14,881 nt of DNA from Thermococcaceae archaeon. GTDB lineage: Archaea; Methanobacteriota_B; Thermococci; Thermococcales; Thermococcaceae. The stretch spans positions 1 to 14,881 of the forward strand of contig JAMOPD010000137.1 in assembly GCA_027064745.1 (NCBI GenBank), in the 5' to 3' direction. The notes below the pieces were generated by a model. The model saw only the letters and a program-made list of their open reading frames with translations. It was not told where the DNA came from and searched no databases. This document shows, piece by piece, positions 1 to 5,720 of the stretch. The translations under genes and the position numbers were made by a program. Position 1 is the stretch's first letter, and each line of letters opens with the position of its first letter.

Positions 1-2
1 GA

Positions 3-722
3 AAGTACAACATTGAGGAAATGATTGAAAAGATACCCCTTGAGCTCAATCTCTTTGATGTCCTCTACATAGATGGTTCAGGACTCGTTGATTCCACATT
101 CAGTGAGAGAAGACACTCTCTCGAAAAAATTGTTGAGGAATCAGAAAGGATACGGCTGGCCGTTCAGCTCATTACTGACGATCCCTCGGAAGCAGAAGAA
201 TTCTACAAAAAAGCGCTGGAGCTTGGACATGAGGGTGTTATGGTGAAAAGGCTTGATTCAGTTTACGAGCCCGGAAATAGAGGGAAAAAATGGCTTAAGG
301 TAAAACCCACAATGGAAAATCTTGACTTGGTGATCATCGGTGCAGAATGGGGAGAGGGCAGGAGGAGTCATGTTTTTGCATCCTATCTTCTCGGAGCCTA
401 CGATCCCGGACAGGGTACATTTCTCCCTGTTGGTAAAGTTGGAAGCGGCTTTACGGATGAAGATCTGGTGGAATTCACAAAGATGTTGAAACCTCTTGTT
501 ATCAAGGAAGAAGGGAAGAACGTTGAAATAGAGCCCAAGGTTGTTATTCAGGTTACCTATCAGGAGATTCAGAAGAGCCCAAAATATGAGAGCGGCTTTG
601 CTCTAAGATTCCCAAGGTATGTAGCTTTGAGGGAGGATAAAAGCCCTGAGGAGGCAGATACACTGGAGAGGATTGCCCAGCTCTATGAGCTCCAAGAGAG
701 ATTCAAAGCTGGGAAGAGGTGA
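3..722 (+). CDS. lig: ATP-dependent DNA ligase, C-terminal part (5' end outside window)
   Basis: The gene enters from the left edge; the open frame runs from base 3 with no start in the window, and the internal ATG at 21 is not the true start. The visible part holds the later nucleotidyltransferase motifs: LFDVLYIDG (motif III-like), EGVMVKR (motif IV) and WLKVKP (motif V, the lysines that contact the adenylate). An OB-fold region follows with [12 protein letters not shown] (motif VI-like), and the protein ends in a charged helix (LYELQERF). The enzyme family seals nicks in duplex DNA through enzyme-AMP and DNA-AMP intermediates in replication and repair. The catalytic lysine motif KxDG must lie upstream of the window. 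The last 20 bp overlap the 3' end of the convergent membrane-protease gene. The family call is firm. Confidence 0.93.
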   Translation, partial: KYNIEEMIEKIPLELNLFDVLYIDGSGLVDSTFSERRHSLEKIVEESERIRLAVQLITDDPSEAEEFYKKALELGHEGVMVKRLDSVYEPGNRGKKWLKVKPTMENLDLVIIGAEWGEGRRSHVFASYLLGAYDPGQGTFLPVGKVGSGFTDEDLVEFTKMLKPLVIKEEGKNVEIEPKVVIQVTYQEIQKSPKYESGFALRFPRYVALREDKSPEEADTLERIAQLYELQERFKAGKR

Positions 723-1386
723 CAGTTTGCAAGGCTCTGCTCACAGTAATCTTCAGGCAAAGAATGGAAAAAATGCTCAGAAAAACAGCAACTGCGATCA
801 TCGCTTCATTTTCTCCACCAGATGCCGCCAGCACAGGGTAATCATAGGCGGAATGGGCAAAAACAGCAAAAGCCCATCCTGCCAGCGCTTCGCTTTTCCT
901 GCCATAGAGCAGGTAACTTAAGGGAATCGCTGTCCACAACACATGAAATACAATTACAATGAGTCTCACCCCGAAAAGCAACCCCTGGATGCCGCTCTGG
1001 GCTGGTGCAAGAGTGAGGGCTGAAATGTATGAAAGTGTCTCAAAAACAGCAAATATCATTGCAGTTCCAAGAGTGAGCCTCCAGAGATATGATCTCCTTT
1101 GTTTTCCCAACAGAAGCAGGGCAGGAGAGAGCTTGAGGCTTTCCTCGACAATTCCAATTGAGAGCGCCATGATCAGTGGAGACCTGTAAATCTTCCAGAT
1201 GGACAGCTCCAGAATCCCTGAGATAAATAGCAGTAAAATTCCACCAAAAAGATCATGCAGAGGCCGGATGGTCTCCGGAAGCTCTTCCCATTTCTCCCTA
1301 ACCTTTTTCAGACCATCTAATGCCACCAGTCCTCCGAGGATTACTATAACTCCTATATACATCCCTAGAATTTTGGCAATCATCAT
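703..1386 (-). CDS. PrsW-like glutamic-type intramembrane protease (candidate)
   Basis: This 227-residue protein is strongly hydrophobic, with about seven or eight membrane segments. Four short motifs sit in membrane context in the order known for the PrsW branch of the CPBP-like glutamic proteases: EESLK (about residues 81-85, pattern EExxK), FAVFE (112-116, pattern FxxxE), FHVLW (His148) and HSAYD (178-182, pattern HxxxD/N). PrsW in Bacillus cleaves the anti-sigma factor RsiW; an archaeal substrate would have to be different, since archaea lack such sigma factors. An A/T-rich TTAATAAAC lies 24-32 bp before the ATG, which suggests a nearly leaderless mRNA; no clear Shine-Dalgarno is seen. 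The second codon is also ATG. The gene converges on the ligase and overlaps it by 20 bp. The motif pattern is seen directly; the activity is inferred. Confidence 0.72.
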   Translation of the reverse strand: MMIAKILGMYIGVIVILGGLVALDGLKKVREKWEELPETIRPLHDLFGGILLLFISGILELSIWKIYRSPLIMALSIGIVEESLKLSPALLLLGKQRRSYLWRLTLGTAMIFAVFETLSYISALTLAPAQSGIQGLLFGVRLIVIVFHVLWTAIPLSYLLYGRKSEALAGWAFAVFAHSAYDYPVLAASGGENEAMIAVAVFLSIFSILCLKITVSRALQTVTSSQL

Positions 1387-1409
1387 TGGATTTCCATTGT
1401 TTATGAATG

Positions 1410-1418
1410 TTTATTAAC
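1410..1418 (-). promoter_or_regulatory. TATA-like box for the PrsW-like gene
   Basis: On the minus strand TTAATAAAC lies 24-32 bp upstream of the ATG at 1386. With the usual archaeal TATA-to-start distance of about 25 bp, transcription would begin at or very near the start codon. No experimental support is available. Confidence 0.4.
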
Positions 1419-1529
1419 CTACTGTGGATGGCTGTTTTTATTTTTTTGCCATTTATTCGGTATGTGGGACAGCACCTTTAACAGCATACTAAACAATCTT
1501 GCCAACAACAGCATAAATTGCCACTCAAA

Positions 1530-1539
1530 CTTTTTAAAC
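1530..1539 (+). promoter_or_regulatory. TATA box of pyrE
   Basis: CTTTTTAAAC is a good archaeal TATA box. It predicts a transcription start near 1558-1562, giving a short leader that contains the GAGGTG ribosome binding site at 1572-1577. Confidence 0.6.
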
Positions 1540-1542
1540 AAT

Positions 1543-1554
1543 CCGGTTAACCGG
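1543..1554. promoter_or_regulatory. Perfect 12-bp palindrome in the pyrE core promoter (candidate operator)
   Basis: CCGGTTAACCGG is fully self-complementary. It begins 4 bp after the TATA box and ends just before the predicted transcription start, where a bound repressor would block RNA polymerase recruitment. Its GC-rich arms stand out in an A/T-rich promoter. The operator role is inferred from position and symmetry only. Confidence 0.5.
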
Positions 1555-1583
1555 CACTACGAATTGCCATAGAGGTGTTAAAG

Positions 1584-2126
1584 ATGAAAGAAAAACTGAT
1601 TAAGATGATATTTGAAGAAAATGTCATTCGCTTTGGGCATTTTATTCTCACATCTGGCAAAGAAAGCGACTATTACATTGACATCAAAAAGCTCATTACA
1701 AATCCCCGGGCATTAAAGCTCATTGCGGAACTTATGGAAGAAAAAACCCGACAGTTAAACATTGAATTTGATAAAATTGCAGGCCCAGAACTAGGTGCTG
1801 TTCCAATAGCAACGGCATTGTCACTAAATACTGAAAAACCGCTCCTTATCGTCCGAAAGAAAAAGAAGGAGCACGGAACAGGAAAACAGATCGAAGGAGA
1901 AATCCACGCAGGAGATCGGATTCTGCTGGTGGAAGACGTTACAACAACAGGGGGAAGTGTTTTGAGAGCAGCAAAAGTACTTGAAGAAAATGGTGGTAAA
2001 GTTGTAGCTATAAGTGTCGTCGTAGATCGAGAAGAGGGTGCCAAGGAGATGCTTGAAAAGAAATATCTGTTTATACCTCTAATCACGACCACAGAGCTGT
2101 TTGAATATCACGCTAAAAACGTCTAA
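1584..2126 (+). CDS. pyrE: Orotate phosphoribosyltransferase
   Basis: The enzyme joins orotate to PRPP to give orotidine 5'-phosphate in de novo pyrimidine synthesis. The 180-residue protein has the family layout: an N-terminal substrate hood with [15 protein letters not shown] (about residues 24-38), [11 protein letters not shown], a basic [10 protein letters not shown] loop typical of the catalytic loop, and the PRPP-binding [14 protein letters not shown] (about 113-126). The frame opens at a GTG at 1575, but the ATG at 1584 is preferred because GAGGTG (1572-1577) lies 6 bp before it. A TATA box and a palindrome lie upstream. The 3' end overlaps the convergent MinD-like gene by 14 bp. Length and motifs are normal for PyrE. 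Confidence 0.93.
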   Translation: MKEKLIKMIFEENVIRFGHFILTSGKESDYYIDIKKLITNPRALKLIAELMEEKTRQLNIEFDKIAGPELGAVPIATALSLNTEKPLLIVRKKKKEHGTGKQIEGEIHAGDRILLVEDVTTTGGSVLRAAKVLEENGGKVVAISVVVDREEGAKEMLEKKYLFIPLITTTELFEYHAKNV

Positions 2127-2928
2127 TACCAAGAACCCGAATAACCGAATGATATAACTGACTCCAATATCCCTCTTTTCTCTTCACACCGAATAGCTCT
2201 TTTTCCATAATCTCTCCACATTGCTTTATACCTCTTGATGCTTTTGTTCTTGGTTTATACACTAATACAGGCATGCCAAAGTTTGTAGCCTCCGGCACTT
2301 TAGGATCAAATGGTACAATACCTATTACAGGAACTTTAATATCTCTTTCGAGAAATCTAATTACAGAATCAATAGCGTGAGAGGACTCTCTGACTTTATT
2401 GATTATGACACCAATCTTTAGACCATATGCCTCCCCCAATTGTTTAAGTTTTATAACTTCATTCTCTATCATTGTCCGTACAGAATATATCGGAGAACGT
2501 TCCAGTTCTATCACTATTATCTGATAAGTAGCAAGTTTGAATGTTGGGATAGTATCAAAAGGTATGCCCACCGGAGAATCTATTACCGTAATGTTGAATC
2601 GAGATTTTATCTCTTTTACAATTTCTTTCAACCGTTTGCCTGAAATATTAAGCATCTCGTACAGGTTTGAACTTCCCGGGAGAATATATACCCCAGTTTT
2701 CATGTCCTGATATATAGCATCGTCTATTTTTATACTCGGATTTTTTAAAAGAGCGTGAAGATTGATCTCAGGATTATCTATTCCAAAATGAAATGCTAAC
2801 TTTGGTAGGTACAAATCACCATCAATTGCCAGTGTTTTATATCCTTGAGAAGCGAAATATGTACTTAAATTTGCTGTGAGGGTAGTTTTACCTGCCCCTC
2901 CCCTTCCTGTGATCACTATAGTTACCAT
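2113..2928 (-). CDS. MinD/ParA-like P-loop ATPase with Arg in the deviant Walker A
   Basis: This 271-residue protein of the SIMIBI class begins with the nucleotide-binding loop [10 protein letters not shown] (residues 8-17), followed by a switch I region ([16 protein letters not shown]) and a switch II-like DSPVG. In MinD, ParA and related ATPases the signature lysine opens the loop as KGGxGKT; here that position is arginine (Arg9), while the P-loop lysine (Lys14) is kept. The ATG at 2928 is chosen because the fold starts there ([11 protein letters not shown]) and GGGGA lies about 8 bp upstream; the longer frame from 3000 would overlap the upstream winged-helix gene. The two genes are 55 bp apart on one strand and are probably cotranscribed. 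The partner process (partitioning, positioning or metallocluster assembly) cannot be told from sequence. Confidence 0.8.
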   Translation of the reverse strand: MVTIVITGRGGAGKTTLTANLSTYFASQGYKTLAIDGDLYLPKLAFHFGIDNPEINLHALLKNPSIKIDDAIYQDMKTGVYILPGSSNLYEMLNISGKRLKEIVKEIKSRFNITVIDSPVGIPFDTIPTFKLATYQIIVIELERSPIYSVRTMIENEVIKLKQLGEAYGLKIGVIINKVRESSHAIDSVIRFLERDIKVPVIGIVPFDPKVPEATNFGMPVLVYKPRTKASRGIKQCGEIMEKELFGVKRKEGYWSQLYHSVIRVLGIRRF

Positions 2929-2983
2929 TGCCGGTTCCCCGTCATACGTTTTAATGCCCATAAACAAAGTAGAAAAAAGGGCA

Positions 2984-3199
2984 TTACATGTAATCTTCAA
3001 GTGTTTTCGCCTTTATCATGATTGAAGCCTTTTTCTGCCCATAATATATTTCAACCAGACCATCGGATTCAAGCTTTTTGATTGTTTTAAGAAGGGTAGG
3101 CATTGGAGTTTCAAGCTCAGAGCTTAATTTTTGGAGAGAAGTGGCCTTCTTTTTTGTTGCTAAAGTTTTATAAACAACATCCTTTTTCCTACCCAGCAT
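2984..3199 (-). CDS. Small winged-helix DNA-binding protein
   Basis: This 71-residue protein is basic at its N-terminus. The central part, LQKLSSELETPMPTLLKTIKKLESDGLVEIYYGQKKA, reads as a helix-turn-helix followed by a wing: SSELETPMPTLLKTIKKLE is the helix pair and GLVEIYYGQKKASI the hairpin. This matches the general MarR/ArsR-like winged-helix form without a recognisable ligand domain. The ATG at 3199 is preferred over the TTG one codon earlier; GGTG at 3208-3211 is its likely ribosome binding site. It lies 55 bp before the MinD-like gene, so it may regulate that gene or act with it as a DNA-binding partner. A 29-bp inverted repeat upstream is a candidate site for it. Function beyond DNA binding is unknown. 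Confidence 0.7.
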   Translation of the reverse strand: MLGRKKDVVYKTLATKKKATSLQKLSSELETPMPTLLKTIKKLESDGLVEIYYGQKKASIMIKAKTLEDYM

Positions 3200-3212
3200 C
3201 AAAGATACACCA

Positions 3213-3243
3213 ATTATATATTATGTCCTTATCCTAAATAAAC
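3213..3243 (-). promoter_or_regulatory. A/T-rich promoter region of the winged-helix/MinD pair
   Basis: Two TATA-like stretches are visible on the minus strand: TTTATTTA (about 3234-3241) and AATATATAAT (about 3214-3223). The first fits better, as it would place the start near 3213, just ahead of the GGTG ribosome binding site. Which one is used cannot be decided by eye. Confidence 0.35.
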
Positions 3244-3262
3244 ATTGCTGGGCAACTGGACA

Positions 3263-3291
3263 ATGTCTAAGACGCTAGCTCTACTAGACAT
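3263..3291. promoter_or_regulatory. 29-bp interrupted inverted repeat between divergent genes (candidate operator)
   Basis: The arms ATGTCTA (3263-3269) and TAGACAT (3285-3291) are perfect inverted copies separated by 15 bp that contain the palindrome GCTAGC. The element lies between the divergent winged-helix and methyltransferase genes and ends 17 bp before the methyltransferase TATA box, as expected for a dimeric regulator site. Confidence 0.4.
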
Positions 3292-3308
3292 ATCCCCAAG
3301 GCCTTAAG

Positions 3309-3316
3309 TTTATAAA
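3309..3316 (+). promoter_or_regulatory. TATA box of the RNA methyltransferase gene
   Basis: TTTATAAA ends 22 bp before the ATG at 3339. The predicted transcription start therefore falls at or within a few bases of the start codon, and no Shine-Dalgarno is present, so a leaderless mRNA is likely. Confidence 0.6.
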
Positions 3317-3338
3317 TTCTCGTTTTATTGCAGAAAAT

Positions 3339-4592
3339 ATGAGGGCTAAAATTGAAGAACTTGACATGGATGGCTTTGGAAAAGCCAGAATCGGAAGAAA
3401 AATCATTTACGTTCCCTTCACTGCACCTGGAGATATTGTGGAAGTTAAAAAATGGCATAGAGAGAAGAGAAGGCTGGTTGCTCATGATTATGAGGTAGTT
3501 GAGCCCTCTTCACGCCGGAAAGATCCAAGATGTCCTTATTTTGGAGAATGTGGAGGCTGTCTTCTCCAACACCTGCCTTATAATGAACAGATTAAATTTA
3601 AAGAGGAAAAACTTCATCGTATCCTTGGATTTGAGGTTGAGGTCATGCCTTCTCCAGAAATTTATGGCCACAGAAACAGGATTGATGTTGTTATCTCAAT
3701 AAGAGGAATCGGTTTTCGAAGGAGAGGAACATGGTGGGATGTCGTTGATATTGAAAGATGTGAGGTCTTTGGTAAGAGGAGTGAAACTGCCCTGAGAGCA
3801 TTAAGGGAATTTATTGAAGACTTTAACCTCTCAACATATAATATACAGGAAAATAAAGGTTTTCTGAGGTATATTGTCCTGAGAGAGGGAAAGTTCACAG
3901 GGGAACTCATGCTGAACCTCGTTACGGGGGAAGGCATGCTCCCTAAAGAGGTCGAGGACTATTTCCCTTTTGCAGACTCACTTTACTGGAGCATAAACAG
4001 AAGCAGGAGTGATGTCTCTTTCGGTGATATTGAAATGTTCTGGGGAAACGAATTCATAAGAGAGAAAATTGATGACGCAGTGTATCTGATACATCCAAAT
4101 AGCTTTTTCCAAACAAATTCATATCAAGCTGTTAATCTTATAAAAGAGACCTCTCAGCTTATTGATGGCGAAAGAGTGCTTGATCTATATTCAGGTGTTG
4201 GAACATTTGGGGTATATCTCGCCAAACATGGCTTTGCTGTTGAGGGGATTGAGATTAATCCTTTCGCAGTGGAAATGGCAAAGAAGAATACTGAGCTGAA
4301 TGGTGTGGAGGCAGAGTTCAAGGTTGGCCAGGATAAAGATGTTGAAAATCTTGGAGCTTATGACACGGTGATTGTTGATCCTCCAAGAGCAGGTTTGCAT
4401 CCAAAACTCATAAAGAAAATCTTAAAAGAAAAACCGAACACTATTATTTATATATCATGCAATCCTAAAACCTTGGCTTCAAATCTCGCTGAACTCTCTG
4501 AAAAGTACTCGATTGAGAAAGCCAAGGGGTTCGACATGTTCCCGCATACGCCTCACGTGGAGATGTTAGTAAAGTTGCATCTGAAGGTTTAG
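3339..4592 (+). CDS. TrmA/RumA-family 5-methyluridine RNA methyltransferase with TRAM domain
   Basis: The 417-residue protein has three parts. Residues 1-55 form a TRAM RNA-binding domain ([21 protein letters not shown]). An iron-sulfur cluster region follows with Cys65, Cys71 and Cys74 (C-x5-C-x2-C) and a likely fourth cysteine in DIERCEVF. The C-terminal SAM-dependent Rossmann domain has [12 protein letters not shown] (SAM loop), [20 protein letters not shown], the nucleophile in ISCNPKTL (about Cys374) and the proton-abstracting glutamate in HVEMLVKL (about Glu408). The family methylates C5 of uridine using SAM. In Pyrococcus abyssi, as I recall, one paralog acts on tRNA U54 and another on 23S rRNA near U747; sequence reading alone does not decide which this is. 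All catalytic elements look intact. Confidence 0.9.
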   Translation: MRAKIEELDMDGFGKARIGRKIIYVPFTAPGDIVEVKKWHREKRRLVAHDYEVVEPSSRRKDPRCPYFGECGGCLLQHLPYNEQIKFKEEKLHRILGFEVEVMPSPEIYGHRNRIDVVISIRGIGFRRRGTWWDVVDIERCEVFGKRSETALRALREFIEDFNLSTYNIQENKGFLRYIVLREGKFTGELMLNLVTGEGMLPKEVEDYFPFADSLYWSINRSRSDVSFGDIEMFWGNEFIREKIDDAVYLIHPNSFFQTNSYQAVNLIKETSQLIDGERVLDLYSGVGTFGVYLAKHGFAVEGIEINPFAVEMAKKNTELNGVEAEFKVGQDKDVENLGAYDTVIVDPPRAGLHPKLIKKILKEKPNTIIYISCNPKTLASNLAELSEKYSIEKAKGFDMFPHTPHVEMLVKLHLKV

Positions 4593-4616
4593 ATTTGGAA
4601 CCATAAAGTTCAAAAA

Positions 4617-4626
4617 CTTAATAAAC
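4617..4626 (+). promoter_or_regulatory. TATA box of lrpA with overlapping inverted repeats
   Basis: CTTAATAAAC predicts a start near 4647, at the beginning of the GGGGGGTGA ribosome binding site (4647-4655). Two small inverted repeats lie at its upstream edge: GAAC/GTTC (4598-4601, 4608-4611) and AAGTT/AACTT (4606-4610, 4615-4619). LrpA of Pyrococcus is known to repress its own gene, so these may be part of an autoregulatory site. Confidence 0.45.
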
Positions 4627-4659
4627 TTGTTTGATATACCTGCAATGGGGGGTGAAAAA

Positions 4660-5085
4660 ATGTTAGATGAGCGGGATAGGGTTATAATTCAAATGCTCAC
4701 TAAGGATGCAAGAACACCATTCACCGAAATAGCCAAAGTTCTTGGCATAAGCGAAACTGCTGTGAGAAAGAGAGTTAAAGCCCTTGAAGAGGCGGGAGTT
4801 ATAAAGCAGTATACAGTTAAAGTTGACCCTGCAAAGCTTGGATATCATTTGGTTAGCCTCACAGGGGTAGACACACTCCCCGAAAAGATATTTGATGTTG
4901 CAAAGAAGCTTAAAGAGTTTGATTTTGTCAAGGAAATCTATCTAACTAGCGGAGATCACATGATAATGACCGAAATTTGGGCAAAGAACGGGGAAGACCT
5001 CTCAGATATAATCTCAAACAAGATTGGAAAAATCGAAGGTGTCACTAAAGTGTGTCCAGCGGTTATCCTTGAAAAGCTCAAGTGA
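4660..5085 (+). CDS. lrpA: Lrp/AsnC-family transcription regulator LrpA
   Basis: This 141-residue regulator has an N-terminal helix-turn-helix (about residues 1-60; [29 protein letters not shown], with [10 protein letters not shown] as the recognition helix) and a C-terminal RAM/AsnC domain with [20 protein letters not shown] and [12 protein letters not shown]. It closely resembles what I remember of Pyrococcus furiosus LrpA, an octameric repressor that binds its own promoter. The frame extends up to a TTG at 4627, but the ATG at 4660 is preferred since GGGGGGTGA lies 4 bp before it and the family starts at this point (M-[LI]-DERD). A short mobile element begins at the base immediately after the stop codon, and its target duplication includes the last three codons and the stop. 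Confidence 0.93.
   Translation: MLDERDRVIIQMLTKDARTPFTEIAKVLGISETAVRKRVKALEEAGVIKQYTVKVDPAKLGYHLVSLTGVDTLPEKIFDVAKKLKEFDFVKEIYLTSGDHMIMTEIWAKNGEDLSDIISNKIGKIEGVTKVCPAVILEKLK
5076..5085. repeat. Left copy of a 10-bp target-site duplication
   Basis: GCTCAAGTGA, which contains the last codons and the TGA stop of lrpA, directly abuts the left end of the element at 5086. An identical copy abuts the right end. Confidence 0.85.
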
Positions 5086-5169
5086 ATACTGTCAGGATAA
5101 GTTAGAGGGCTCGTTTAGTAGTTGTACTGAATTTGCCATCAGATACTCTCCCGGTTATCCTGACAGTAT
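5086..5169. mobile_element. 84-bp inverted-repeat element (MITE-like), copy 1
   Basis: The element begins with ATACTGTCAGGATAA (5086-5100) and ends with its exact inverse TTATCCTGACAGTAT (5155-5169), so it has 15-bp perfect terminal inverted repeats. It is flanked by perfect 10-bp direct repeats, the mark of transposase-driven insertion. It is too short to code for a transposase. A related copy lies at 10866-10940 in the same orientation; the two can be aligned along their whole length, including TACTGnATTT, ATCAGnTACTC and GGTTATCC. It sits between the lrpA stop and the tRNA-Gly promoter. If transcribed, its ends would pair into a stem at the 3' end of the lrpA message. The parental insertion sequence is not in the window and I do not name its family. 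Confidence 0.85.
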
Positions 5170-5179
5170 GCTCAAGTGA
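5170..5179. repeat. Right copy of the 10-bp target-site duplication
   Basis: GCTCAAGTGA starts at the base after the element's right end and is identical to the left copy with no mismatch, which suggests a fairly recent insertion. Confidence 0.85.
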
Positions 5180-5187
5180 GTGGCAAA

Positions 5188-5197
5188 ATTTTTAAAG
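5188..5197 (+). promoter_or_regulatory. TATA box of the tRNA-Gly gene
   Basis: ATTTTTAAAG lies 25-34 bp before the mature 5' end of the tRNA at 5222. The predicted start falls a few bases ahead of the mature end, as usual for archaeal tRNA genes. Its TTTTAAAG part starts exactly 21 bp after the right end of the mobile element. Confidence 0.65.
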
Positions 5198-5221
5198 CTT
5201 GCCTTTACTATTTCTTAATGC

Positions 5222-5299
5222 GCGGTGGTAGTCTAGCCTGGTCTAGGACACCGGCCTCCCAAGCCGGTAACCCGGGTTCGAATCCCGGCCACCGCACCA
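5222..5299 (+). tRNA. tRNA-Gly, anticodon CCC
   Basis: The acceptor stem GCGGTGG pairs fully with CCACCGC, followed by discriminator A and an encoded CCA. The D-stem GTCT pairs with GGAC. The anticodon stem CCGGC/GCCGG encloses the seven-base loop CTCCCAA, which gives anticodon CCC and reads the glycine codon GGG. The T-arm is CCGGG-TTCGAAT-CCCGG. No intron is present. A TATA box lies upstream and an oligo-T tract follows. Confidence 0.95.
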
Positions 5300-5309
5300 A
5301 AACAAAAAC

Positions 5310-5315
5310 TTTTTT
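5310..5315 (+). terminator. Oligo-T terminator after tRNA-Gly
   Basis: Six T residues lie 10 bp after the encoded CCA, matching the oligo-T termination signal of archaeal RNA polymerase. The same stretch (CTTTTTTA, 5309-5316) could also act as the TATA element of the next gene. Confidence 0.5.
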
Positions 5316-5317
5316 AG

Positions 5318-5342
5318 ACCTGTCTCCAAAGTTTAAACAGGT
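5318..5342. promoter_or_regulatory. 25-bp interrupted inverted repeat overlapping the repressor gene's ribosome binding site
   Basis: ACCTGT (5318-5323) and ACAGGT (5337-5342) are perfect inverted arms 13 bp apart. Within the interval and right arm lies the palindrome GTTTAAAC (5331-5338). The right arm includes most of the AGGTGA ribosome binding site (5339-5344). It could be an autoregulatory operator of the downstream BlaI-like protein, or an RNA stem that hides the ribosome binding site. Confidence 0.4.
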
Positions 5343-5349
5343 GATGATA

Positions 5350-5715
5350 ATGGAACCTCATGAGTTTAAGCTCACTGAAGAAGGTATAAAAGCTGTTCTC
5401 CCACCTTTGGAAGCTGAGATTATGGAATACATGTGGAAAGTTAGAGTCGCAACTGCTGGAGAGGTTTATGAGAAGCTTAAAGATAAACATCCTGATATGA
5501 GACGCTCTACAGTTAGTATATTAATGAACAGGTTATGTGAAAGGGGACTCCTTGAGAGAAGGGTAGAGAAGGGAAGAGGGGGTATGAGGTACGTATACAA
5601 TATTACGACAACGAGAGAGGAGTTTGAGCAGAAGGTTGTGGAAAGCATTCTCGATGCTCTCATGAACAACTTTAAAGAAGCCACATTCGCATATCTCTCC
5701 AAAATAAAGAAGTGA
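5350..5715 (+). CDS. BlaI/MecI-like winged-helix repressor
   Basis: This 121-residue protein matches the BlaI/MecI/CopY family in length and plan. An N-terminal winged helix (about residues 10-85) has LPPLEAEIMEYMWKVRVATAGEVYEKL, the recognition helix MRRSTVSILMNRLCERGLLERR and a wing with the glycine-rich KGRGGMRYVYN. A C-terminal helical dimerisation part (about 88-121; EEFEQKVVESILDAL followed by MNNFKEATFAYLSKI) completes it. In staphylococci this family represses beta-lactamase genes and is inactivated by cleavage between Asn101 and Phe102; here an Asn-Phe pair lies at about 107-108. The ATG at 5350 is chosen over the ATG at 5344 because AGGTGA (5339-5344) is spaced for it. The next gene, a membrane metalloprotease, begins at or just after the stop, so the two are cotranscribed. 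Targets are unknown. Confidence 0.82.
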   Translation: MEPHEFKLTEEGIKAVLPPLEAEIMEYMWKVRVATAGEVYEKLKDKHPDMRRSTVSILMNRLCERGLLERRVEKGRGGMRYVYNITTTREEFEQKVVESILDALMNNFKEATFAYLSKIKK

Positions 5716-5720
5716 GAGCT

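Noticed and set aside
1376..1388. ATGATGA on the minus strand as a C box of a C/D guide RNA
   Set aside because: It is formed by the two ATG codons opening the PrsW-like gene; no properly spaced D' / C' / D boxes follow.
1673..2092. Long minus-strand open frame inside pyrE
   Set aside because: It is a shadow of the pyrE codons, rich in Ser/Thr/Phe, and has no ribosome binding site.
2929..3000. Longer N-terminus of the MinD-like ATPase
   Set aside because: It would overlap the winged-helix gene, has no ribosome binding site, and precedes the first strand of the fold with unconserved-looking sequence.
3662..3937. 91-residue minus-strand frame within the methyltransferase gene
   Set aside because: Shadow frame with no domain or start signal; the plus-strand protein is complete and conserved.
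5176..5349. N-terminal extension of the BlaI-like frame through the tRNA-Gly gene
   Set aside because: The extension would translate the tRNA and its terminator. The family start and the AGGTGA site support the ATG at 5350.
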